Of a stretch of DNA of 64,000 nucleotides, positions 1 through 6,744 are shown piece after piece. Both the position numbers and the translations under genes were made by a program. Positions within the stretch are counted from its first letter, which is position 1, and each line of letters begins with the position of its first letter. The DNA comes from Sphingomonas xinjiangensis (GTDB lineage: Bacteria; Pseudomonadota; Alphaproteobacteria; Sphingomonadales; Sphingomonadaceae). The stretch spans positions 354,597 to 418,596 of the forward strand of contig NZ_JACIJF010000004.1 in NCBI RefSeq assembly GCF_014199255.1, written 5' to 3'. The notes under the pieces were generated by a model. It ran no database searches. It was not told the DNA's origin and saw only the letters and a list, made by a program, of their open reading frames with translations.

Positions 1-1265
1 CCCAGGCTTCGCTGCCACACCACCTTGCCTGTGCTGTCCATCTTGGTCAGGTACAAATTGTTGTCGCCGTCGGACCGGTTCGTGCCCAGATCGCCGCTGG
101 TCGTACCGACCACATAGGTGTTGCCTTGCGCATCGGTAGTGGCTGCCGCCGCATCCGTGCTGGCATAGGCGTTGCTGGTCTTGGTGGTGGTCGTCGTCAC
201 CTTACCGGCGGAATCAGTCGACGCGGTGGTGACCGTCGTCGTCTTGCCGGAGAGTTCATTCTGCGCGGTTGTCTGCCGATCAAGCGCGGCGATGTTGCCC
301 ATCGAGATTTGGACGTTGCCACTTGCCGGATCGTTCAGTCGAAACACGCGCGCGGCGGTCGGGGCGTCCAATGGCGTCTGCCCAGCGGCGACTACCAACG
401 AGTCCTTGGCATCCACTTGCTCCAGGCTAACCTTTTCCAGGCTCAGCGGGGTCTTGAGCGTGATGCCCCATTTGCCATCGCTGGTCTTCTCCGCGACAAA
501 GCTCGCTGACCAGCGCTTCTCCGGCTCGCCCGCGGCGTCGGTCTTGGGCGTGCCGTCTGGATTGTAGACCAACGACGCTTTGATCGCCGCGTTCAGCTGA
601 TCGACCACCGAATTGATCGTGGGCGGCTGCGTGCCCTGCGAAAGGTCGACGCTGAGCGTCTCGGTCGAGGTGCCGCGCGTCAGGTTGATCTTGAACTGTT
701 CCTGGCCTGTCAGCCCGGGAACGGCTTCCGTGCGCGTCTTGACGATGCCTTTTCCATCCGCTTCGTAAGGCGACCCGGTGACGAGCTTGGTGGAAGATAC
801 AGTGGTGCTGCTGTTCCCGAAGGACAGGTTTACCAAGTCCGATGGCGCTGAGCCGATGAAGCCCTGAAGGTCCGCTAGTCCCTTGGCAAAGGCTTTCTGA
901 TACTGCGTGCGTTGCGCGTCGGAGGTCTTGGTCGAGCTCGCCGCCTCGGCAAGCACACGCAGCTTGTCCAGCGCTTTGAACGCCGTGAAGCTCGTCGCCA
1001 CGTCGTCGGTCAGAATCACGCCCGCGCTGTCGGTGGTGGCCTTGTCGATGATGGTCTTGGAACCGAGGACCGCGCTCAGCTGCGCGGAGATCGACTTGCC
1101 GGTCGTTGGATCCTTCCACGGAGGTGTGGTCGTCTGCGCGGCGAACAGCGCCTTAGCGGTGCGCACCGCTTTGCTGTCGAACGCGATGGGCGCGAAACTG
1201 GTCATTGAGTTCGTGCCTGTAAGCAGGCTCAGCCCGACCAGACTTCCCGATAAATTAACCGACAT
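1..1265 (-). CDS. SBBP (beta-propeller) repeat protein, FlaEY-like, 3' end missing
   Basis: The reading frame is open from an ATG at 1265 to the left edge, so only the N-terminal 421 residues are visible. The N-terminal part is rich in Ala, Thr, Ser and Lys and looks secreted or surface-associated. Near the edge (about residues 375-421) there is a stretch with the pattern DAQGNTYVVGTT...LYLTKMDSTGKVVW, which is typical of SBBP beta-propeller repeats. Large SBBP-repeat proteins annotated FlaEY sit beside flagellar genes in Caulobacter relatives; the match is from memory and the role is unproven. The gene is divergent from fliG and shares its intergenic region and the palindromic CTATAATAG box. 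No good Shine-Dalgarno lies directly before the ATG. The coding status is secure and the name is tentative. Confidence 0.7.
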   Translation of the reverse strand, partial: MSVNLSGSLVGLSLLTGTNSMTSFAPIAFDSKAVRTAKALFAAQTTTPPWKDPTTGKSISAQLSAVLGSKTIIDKATTDSAGVILTDDVATSFTAFKALDKLRVLAEAASSTKTSDAQRTQYQKAFAKGLADLQGFIGSAPSDLVNLSFGNSSTTVSSTKLVTGSPYEADGKGIVKTRTEAVPGLTGQEQFKINLTRGTSTETLSVDLSQGTQPPTINSVVDQLNAAIKASLVYNPDGTPKTDAAGEPEKRWSASFVAEKTSDGKWGITLKTPLSLEKVSLEQVDAKDSLVVAAGQTPLDAPTAARVFRLNDPASGNVQISMGNIAALDRQTTAQNELSGKTTTVTTASTDSAGKVTTTTTKTSNAYASTDAAAATTDAQGNTYVVGTTSGDLGTNRSDGDNNLYLTKMDSTGKVVWQRSL

Positions 1266-1291
1266 CGCGACCCCGCATCCGCATCACCCTC

Positions 1292-1300
1292 CTATAATAG
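1292..1300. promoter_or_regulatory. Palindromic CTATAATAG box between the SBBP gene and fliG
   Basis: CTATAATAG is a perfect inverted repeat around a central A. It offers TATAAT on the plus strand (1293-1298, 63 bp before fliG) and TATTAT on the minus strand (about 28 bp before the SBBP gene). No TTGACA-like -35 is seen at the usual spacing. It is one of a recurrent family of boxes in this flagellar locus. Confidence 0.6.
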
Positions 1301-1361
1301 AGGGACATGTGACCCGCCATGTGCGGCCACGACCATTAATTTTGCGTGAGGGTCCCCGACC

Positions 1362-2396
1362 ATGAGCCTGATGGCGCCGATTGCCGAACCGCCCGAACTC
1401 AAGCGTTTCAGCGGCCCGCAGCGCGCGGCCGCACTGATGCTGGCGCTCGGCAAGGAACATGGTGCGCCGATCTGGGAGCAGCTGTCGACCGAAGAGATCA
1501 AGGAGCTCTCGTCGAACATCGCTGGCCTTGGCCGCGTGCCATCTACGGTGGTCGAGCATCTGCTGATCCAGTTCACGGGCGAAGTCGCCTCGATGGCCTC
1601 GATGCACGGCAGCTATGAAACCACCGAGCGCCTGCTCGGCGGAATTCTGCCCAACGAAAAGGTCCGTGAGATCATGGAGGACATTCGTGGTCCTTCCGGC
1701 CGCACCATGTGGGACAAGCTGTCGAACGTCAGCGAAAGCGTCCTCGCAGGCGCACTGAAGCACGAATATCCGCAGACGGTCGCGGTGATCCTTTCCAAGC
1801 TGCGCCCGGATCACGCCGCGCGCGTGCTGGCAGAGCTTCCGCGCGAGTTCTCGGTCGACGTCATCATGCGCATGCTGCGCATGGAGACCGTCCAGAAGGA
1901 TGTGATCAACCAGGTCGAACAAACGCTCAAGAGCGAGTTCATGACCAACCTGTCGCGTTCGCAGAAGCGGGACCCGCACGAGGCCATGGCCGAGCTGTTC
2001 AACTCGCTCGACCGCTCGACCGAGGAAGCGATGCTCACGGCGCTCGACAATAAGGCGCCCGAAAGCGCCGAGCGCATCCGCGCCCTCATGTTCACCTTCG
2101 AGGATCTGGCCGGCCTGCTGCCCGCCGCCGTCGCGGTGATCGTCCGCAACGCCGACAAGCGCGAAATGGCGCTGGCGCTCAAGGGTGCGCCCGAGGAGCT
2201 CAAGAAGCTGTTCTTCGGCGCGATGACCGAACGTGCGGCAAAGCTGATGCGCGAGGACATGTCTGCGATGGGTCCGGTCCGTGCCCGCGATTGCGAAGAA
2301 GCACAGTCGACACTGGTGCGCCTGGCCAAGAACCTGGCCGACCGCGGCGAGATCCTGCTGGTCGATCCCAAGTCCGACGACGCGATGATCATCTAA
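1362..2396 (+). CDS. fliG: Flagellar motor switch protein FliG
   Basis: FliG forms part of the cytoplasmic C-ring, links the MS ring (FliF) to the switch proteins FliM and FliN, and carries the torque-generating contact with the stator. The 344-residue length fits the family. The middle-domain EHPQ-type motif is present as EYPQ at about residues 134-137. The C-terminal motor domain follows MFTFEDL (about 243-249) and keeps the charged helix with repeated Arg, Asp and Lys residues. The gene begins a plus-strand unit with fliH (stop-to-start gap about 12 bp) and is separated from fliF by a terminator. Its leader contains the CTATAATAG box. In many bacteria fliF precedes fliG directly, so the order here is rearranged. 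Confidence 0.96.
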   Translation: MSLMAPIAEPPELKRFSGPQRAAALMLALGKEHGAPIWEQLSTEEIKELSSNIAGLGRVPSTVVEHLLIQFTGEVASMASMHGSYETTERLLGGILPNEKVREIMEDIRGPSGRTMWDKLSNVSESVLAGALKHEYPQTVAVILSKLRPDHAARVLAELPREFSVDVIMRMLRMETVQKDVINQVEQTLKSEFMTNLSRSQKRDPHEAMAELFNSLDRSTEEAMLTALDNKAPESAERIRALMFTFEDLAGLLPAAVAVIVRNADKREMALALKGAPEELKKLFFGAMTERAAKLMREDMSAMGPVRARDCEEAQSTLVRLAKNLADRGEILLVDPKSDDAMII

Positions 2397-2408
2397 GGAA
2401 TGGCGACC

Positions 2409-3080
2409 ATGACCTTCCAGACCGTTGAGCGTTTCGCTTTCGACCGCATCTTCTCGCTTGGCGCCGAGGATGCGAACGCCGCCCCCGCGCCCGACCTCGA
2501 TCTGGAGGTAAGCGCACTCAAGGCCGAGATCGCGCTGATGAAGGCCGATCACGAAGCCCAGGTCGCGCTCGCCCGCGCCGAAGGGTTCGAAGCCGGGCTG
2601 CAACAGGCCCGAGCCGAACGCGACGTGGCGCTGCTCAGCGCGGTGGATGCGCTCCAGGCCGGTATCGAAGCGCTCGACGAGCGCTTCGCTGAGGTATCGG
2701 AGCGCGTCACCGGCGAAGCCGCCGAGATCGCGCTGGCCGCAGCCGACATGATCGCCGGCCGCGCGCTGGAAACGGCGCCCGCCGACACCATCGACCAGGC
2801 GATTGGCCGCGTGCTCGGCACCGTCGCCCGCGGAACCGAGCTGGAGATCCGCGTCCATCCCGACCTGATCGAGATGGTCGAGACCAAAATCGCCGAACGT
2901 CAATCCAAGGACCGCCGTCGCCTCGCCCTCACTGTGATCGGCGACGTGACTCTCTCCCCGGGCGACGCGATGATCGGCTGGGACCAGGGAGGGCTCTCGC
3001 TCGACGCCGGCGCCCGCCGCCAGGCCGTGCAGGCCGAACTCGCCGCTCTTCTTCCCAGCGCTGCCGACGCCATCAACTAA
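2409..3080 (+). CDS. fliH: Flagellar assembly protein FliH
   Basis: FliH binds and regulates the export ATPase FliI and docks it to the C-ring. The protein is 223 residues, with an acidic N-terminus, a long central Ala/Glu-rich helix (about residues 35-105) and a C-terminal domain with a DxMIGWDQGGLSLD-type segment as in FliH/FlbE proteins. I prefer the ATG at 2409, which lies 9 nt after an AAGGA; an in-frame ATG at 2400 has no room for a ribosome site. It follows fliG closely and is probably co-transcribed with it. A strong hairpin with a short T-run follows the stop, closing the fliG-fliH unit. The family is poorly conserved, so position and architecture carry much of the call. Confidence 0.85.
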   Translation: MTFQTVERFAFDRIFSLGAEDANAAPAPDLDLEVSALKAEIALMKADHEAQVALARAEGFEAGLQQARAERDVALLSAVDALQAGIEALDERFAEVSERVTGEAAEIALAAADMIAGRALETAPADTIDQAIGRVLGTVARGTELEIRVHPDLIEMVETKIAERQSKDRRRLALTVIGDVTLSPGDAMIGWDQGGLSLDAGARRQAVQAELAALLPSAADAIN

Positions 3081-3096
3081 GCACCCGCAAACCCGG

Positions 3097-3139
3097 AGGT
3101 CACCGCCACAAGCGTACGCTTGGGCCGGTGACCTGTTTT
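3097..3139 (+). terminator. Hairpin terminator after fliH
   Basis: A 9-bp arm AGGTCACCG pairs with CGGTGACCT, and the AAGCGTACGCTT palindrome lies inside the loop. GTTTTG follows. It ends the fliG-fliH transcript. Confidence 0.7.
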
Positions 3140-3177
3140 GCGTCGAAGCGTGAAGAACGCCCTCCGTATCTTCACTA

Positions 3178-3208
3178 GGCAAAAAATTCCCACCCGGCAC
3201 AAACTGCC
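3178..3208. promoter_or_regulatory. Tandem GGCA-N5-TGCC-type palindromes upstream of fliF
   Basis: GGCA-aaaaa-TTCC (3178-3190) is followed by GGCA-caaac-TGCC (3196-3208), 18 bp apart centre to centre. The same palindrome occurs at 16132-16144 and 25833-25845, always next to a TATAAT-type box. It is a candidate binding site for a flagellar regulator such as the local FlbD. Confidence 0.5.
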
Positions 3209-3222
3209 GCCCGCCACCCTCC

Positions 3223-3228
3223 TATAAG
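3223..3228 (+). promoter_or_regulatory. CTCCTATAAG box upstream of fliF
   Basis: The sequence ACCCTCCTATAAG matches the recurrent box and lies 14 bp after the GGCA-N5-TGCC palindrome and 47 bp before the fliF start. Confidence 0.5.
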
Positions 3229-3275
3229 TTAACCGAGGGGCATTTCCGCCCCATGGTCCACTTGGCGGGGCGGTT

Positions 3276-4892
3276 TTGGAAGCGATCAAGAAACTAGTCG
3301 GGCAGATTGGCCCGCAGCGGCTGATGATAATGGGAGGCGTCGCGTTCGCGCTGCTCGCCGCCCTGACCTTCATGGCCACCCGCGGCTCGGCTCCCCAGCT
3401 CGGCTACCTCTACACCGACCTCGATCCTTCGGCGGCGGCGACCATCACCGAGAAGCTCAAGGCACAGAACGTGGAATACACGCTCTCGGCCGACGGCACG
3501 TCGATCATGGCGCCGCAGGACAAGTTGGCCGAACTGCGCATGAGCATGGCCGGCGAGAAGCTGGGCGGAAAGATCGGCTATGAGGTCCTCGACGAGGAAC
3601 AGCCCTTCGGCGTCTCGGCCAGCCGCGCCAAGATGAACGAGACCCGCGCCGTCGAGGGCGAGCTCTCCAAGTCGATCCAGACCATCCAGGACGTCAGCGC
3701 CGCGCGCGTCCACATCGTCATGCCCGAGCGCGCGATGTTCGCGAACGAGAGCCGCAAGGCCACCGCCGCCGTCACCGTCAAGACCAAGGGTCACCTCTCG
3801 TCCGAGAGCGTCGCCTCGATCCGCTATCTCGTCTCCTCCTCGGTGCCTGAGCTTTCGCCCGAAGCGGTGTCGGTGGTCGACCAGACCGGCGCCCTGCTCG
3901 CTCGCGCCGGTGATGCCAGCACCGCCGGTGCCGGCGATGCCGACGAGCGCCAGGCCGCCGTCGAGACCAAGCTTCGCCAGGAAGTGGAATCGCTGCTCGA
4001 GCCGATCGTCGGCCAGGGTAAGGTCCGCGCCGAAGTGTCGGCCCAGATCGACCGTGATCAGACCCGCGAGGAAGCCAATGTCTTCGATCCCGACAAGCAG
4101 GTGATCTCGCGCCAGGTCACCGTCGAGAGCGGCGACCAGAACCAGGAGAATGACGCGGCACCCGGCCTCGCCACGGTCGGCGCCCAGCTGCCCGAAGCGC
4201 AGGGCCAGGCCAACAATGCGCCCGGCGCCTCCAAGAATTCGCGTTCGAACCAGAATTCCGAAGACACCACCTACGACAACAGCTCGACCAAGACCGTCAC
4301 GCTGCGCACCCCAGGCAAGATCACCCGCCTCTCGGTCGCGGTGATGGTCGATGGCGGCGAAAAGGGCCTGCCCCAGCAACAGATGCAGCGCCTCCAGCGC
4401 CTGGTCGAGAATGCAGTCGGCATGGACTCCGAACGCGGCGACAGCGTGGTCGTGGAAAGCATGCGCTTCACCGGCGACGACAGCTTGGCGGACAAGGACA
4501 CCGGCTTCTTCTCCACTCTCCCGATGGACAAGATCTGGGGCCTCATCCAGATCCTCGTGATCGGCGCGATTGGCCTGATGGCGATCCGCATGCTGAAGCC
4601 CAAGGCCGCCGCGCCCGAACTGCCCGCCCTTGTGGCTGCAGATGGCGGCCAGCTCTCTGCCCAGTCACCCGAGATGCTGGCCCTGGCCGAGCGTGCCGCC
4701 GATGGCGACGCCGACGCGATGAAGCAGCTCGAAGCGATGGGCAGCGAACAGCAGCCCCTGCTCGATCAGGAAATCGCCCTCGCTCAGGTAGACGGGCGCA
4801 TCAAACTCTCCGCGCTCAAGCGCATCGGCGACGCCATCACTGCAAGCCCGCCCGAAGCGGCTTCCGTGATCCGCCAATGGATGAATGCATAA
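3276..4892 (+). CDS. fliF: Flagellar MS-ring protein FliF
   Basis: FliF builds the inner-membrane MS ring on which the C-ring and export gate assemble. The 538 residues hold an N-terminal membrane segment (about 15-35), the YscJ/FliF ring-building region with the conserved VHIVMPER-type segment (about 145-152), a low-complexity Asn/Ser/Gly-rich periplasmic stretch (about 280-340) and a second membrane segment (about 420-440). A cytoplasmic tail that binds FliG follows. The start is a TTG; the upstream ATG at 3253 is out of frame and the GGCGGGG before the TTG may serve as ribosome site. Its leader carries tandem palindromes and a TATAAG box. fliN follows with its start just past the stop. Confidence 0.96.
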   Translation: MEAIKKLVGQIGPQRLMIMGGVAFALLAALTFMATRGSAPQLGYLYTDLDPSAAATITEKLKAQNVEYTLSADGTSIMAPQDKLAELRMSMAGEKLGGKIGYEVLDEEQPFGVSASRAKMNETRAVEGELSKSIQTIQDVSAARVHIVMPERAMFANESRKATAAVTVKTKGHLSSESVASIRYLVSSSVPELSPEAVSVVDQTGALLARAGDASTAGAGDADERQAAVETKLRQEVESLLEPIVGQGKVRAEVSAQIDRDQTREEANVFDPDKQVISRQVTVESGDQNQENDAAPGLATVGAQLPEAQGQANNAPGASKNSRSNQNSEDTTYDNSSTKTVTLRTPGKITRLSVAVMVDGGEKGLPQQQMQRLQRLVENAVGMDSERGDSVVVESMRFTGDDSLADKDTGFFSTLPMDKIWGLIQILVIGAIGLMAIRMLKPKAAAPELPALVAADGGQLSAQSPEMLALAERAADGDADAMKQLEAMGSEQQPLLDQEIALAQVDGRIKLSALKRIGDAITASPPEAASVIRQWMNA

Positions 4893-4902
4893 GGACATGG
4901 CC

Positions 4903-5253
4903 ATGAACACCGAACCCCATGACATCATCCCCAGCGACGCCTCCGATCCGGCCGGTCCCGTGTTCGAGGACTTCACCGGCGGCGCTGCAGACCATGCCGC
5001 TGCGCAAGGTTCCGAAGCACTCGAAGCCGTCCATGACGTGCCCGTAAAGGTTCAGGCGGTGCTCGGCCGCGCCCGCATGCCGGTCGGCGAACTGCTCCAG
5101 CTCGGCTCAGGCACGGTGGTCGAGCTTGATCGCCGCGTCGGTGAGCCGGTGGACATCTTCGTCAACGATCGCCTGATCGCCCGCGGCGAAGTGGTGCTGA
5201 TCGACAACGCGCTAGGCGTCACCCTCACCGAAATCGTGCGGCAGGACCGTTGA
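4903..5253 (+). CDS. fliN: Flagellar motor switch protein FliN
   Basis: FliN forms the lower part of the C-ring with FliM. The 116 residues comprise a short acidic N-terminal tail and a C-terminal SpoA domain: the segment after VPVKVQAVLGRARMPVGELL through VFVNDRL-type residues and the final EIV is characteristic. I chose ATG 4903 because AGGA sits 7 nt before it; ATGs at 4885 and 4897 overlap the fliF stop or lie too close to the ribosome site. The stop overlaps the flbD start (TGATG), so translation is probably coupled. Confidence 0.93.
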   Translation: MNTEPHDIIPSDASDPAGPVFEDFTGGAADHAAAQGSEALEAVHDVPVKVQAVLGRARMPVGELLQLGSGTVVELDRRVGEPVDIFVNDRLIARGEVVLIDNALGVTLTEIVRQDR

Positions 5254-6584
5254 TGTCGGCCATCCGCATGTTGTTGGTTGGCGTACCCGGCAGCGAGTTT
5301 CGGCTTGCCGCCGAACTCGCCCGCGGCTCGGGCGCCGACGTCACCATGGCCGACACGGCTGACCAGGCGCTTGAAATGCTCCGCGCCGAGGGTGCCGACC
5401 TGGTCATGATCGATGTCGAGACCGACGTGCCCGGCTTCATGGCGCGTCTGCGCGCCGAACGCTTCCCGGTGCCGGTGCTGGCCTGCGGGATCGAAGCGCC
5501 GGCTGAGCGTGCCGTCGCCGCCATCCGCGCCGGTGCCCGCGACTATGTCCCCCTGCCCCCACAGCGCGATCTGATCGCCGCCGCCATAGCCTCGGTGGTG
5601 ACGCGCAAGCCCTCCAGCAGCATCGGCGCCCATCCCGCGGTGGCCCGCGCCATGGCACTTGCCGGCGCGGTCGCCCCGACCGGCGCGCCAGTGCTTGTGA
5701 CGGGTGAGAAGGGCAGCGGCAAGGAAACCATGGCCCGCGCCATCCATGACGCGTCCGGGCGGGGCGACCCGCTGCTGGTCGCCGAATGCGCCGGCGTCGC
5801 CGCCGAGGTGCTCGAATCCGATCTGTTCGGCCACGAAGCCGGCGCCTTCCCCGCTGCCGCGGCACGCCGCATCGGCCGCCTGGAGCAGGCCGGCACTGGT
5901 AGCATCATCCTGCGCGAAGTGGGTGCGCTTGCCCCCACCACTCAGGCCCGCTTGCTCGCCGCGATCATCGAAGGCCGCTTCACGCGGATCGGTGGCACCG
6001 AGCCGGTGCCGTTCCGCGCGCGTCTGATCGCCACCACCAGCATGGACCTGGAAGACGCCGTCGAAAGCGGCAGCTTCCGCGCCGACTTGCTCGTCCGGCT
6101 AGGGCTGGTCCGCGTCGCCGTGCCGTCCCTGCGCGAACGCGGCGACGACGTGATCCAGTTGGCCAGGCACCTGGCCGAACGCCTCGCCCACAATGACGGC
6201 GTGCTCGTCCGCCCGTTCAGCGACGCCGCGCTGGCATTGCTCGCCGGTTATCCTTGGCCGGGCAACATCCGCGAGCTTGAGGATTGCGTGCATCGCGCAG
6301 TGCTGCTCGCTGCAGGTACGGAGATCGACGCCGGGGACTTCGTCCTTTCGGACGGCACGCGCCTGATCGACCTTGAACAGAGCGAACCGAACCGCTTTCA
6401 GATCGAGAGCCTGGTCGGCCGCACGGTGGAAGAAGTCGAGCGCGAGCTGATCCTGCACACGCTGGTGCGCTGCCAGGGCAACCGCACTTCGGCCTCGAAC
6501 ATCCTGGGCATTTCGGTGCGCACCATGCGCAACAAGCTGCGGACGTTCATCGAAGCCGGCATCGCCGTCTCGCCTGCGATCTGA
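5253..6584 (+). CDS. flbD: FlbD-like response-regulator AAA+ protein with degenerate ATPase motifs
   Basis: The 443 residues show the FlbD layout: a divergent N-terminal receiver domain (Asp in VMIDVE near residue 50, acid pocket missing), an AAA+ domain and a C-terminal Fis-type helix-turn-helix ending in SVRTMRNKLRTF. In Caulobacter, FlbD activates and represses sigma-54 flagellar promoters. Here the Walker A GEKGSGKE is kept (about 150-157), but the sigma-54 contact loop GAFTGA reads GAFPAA (about 197-202). The Walker B core LFLDE reads IILRE, with Arg 221 in place of the metal-binding Asp. ATP hydrolysis and sigma-54 remodelling are therefore doubtful; DNA binding should be intact. The start overlaps the fliN stop. 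The function as a classical activator is unlikely on this sequence. Confidence 0.9.
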   Translation: MSAIRMLLVGVPGSEFRLAAELARGSGADVTMADTADQALEMLRAEGADLVMIDVETDVPGFMARLRAERFPVPVLACGIEAPAERAVAAIRAGARDYVPLPPQRDLIAAAIASVVTRKPSSSIGAHPAVARAMALAGAVAPTGAPVLVTGEKGSGKETMARAIHDASGRGDPLLVAECAGVAAEVLESDLFGHEAGAFPAAAARRIGRLEQAGTGSIILREVGALAPTTQARLLAAIIEGRFTRIGGTEPVPFRARLIATTSMDLEDAVESGSFRADLLVRLGLVRVAVPSLRERGDDVIQLARHLAERLAHNDGVLVRPFSDAALALLAGYPWPGNIRELEDCVHRAVLLAAGTEIDAGDFVLSDGTRLIDLEQSEPNRFQIESLVGRTVEEVERELILHTLVRCQGNRTSASNILGISVRTMRNKLRTFIEAGIAVSPAI

Positions 6585-6610
6585 TGGTGGAGGGGCCCTC
6601 TCCTTCCCAT

Positions 6611-6728
6611 CTCCCTCTCCCGCCTGCGGGAAAGGGCCGGGGTGAGGGTCAGTCTACCACAGGCGACACGCTCAAGATCACTCCACACACCCTCACCCAA
6701 CCCTCTCCCGCAAGCGGGAGAAGGCTAG
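6611..6728. repeat. Inverted pair of intergenic hairpin repeats between flbD and flhA
   Basis: One unit (CTCTCCCGCCTGCGGGAAAG, then GGGTGAGGGT) and its inverted partner (ACCCTCACCC, then CTCTCCCGCAAGCGGGAGAA) face each other about 40 bp apart. Each contains its own hairpin. This is a REP/BIME-type palindromic unit seen widely in intergenic DNA of proteobacteria. It fills nearly all of the gap before flhA and leaves little room for a promoter. Confidence 0.75.
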
Positions 6729-6744
6729 AAGGCTCGAACCGCTG

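Noticed and set aside
3178..3208. Possible sigma-54 promoter (GG...GC) before fliF
   Set aside because: The distance between GG and GC is 8, not 10, in all three copies (3196, 16132, 25833), and the sites are symmetric palindromes. They look like operators rather than -24/-12 elements.
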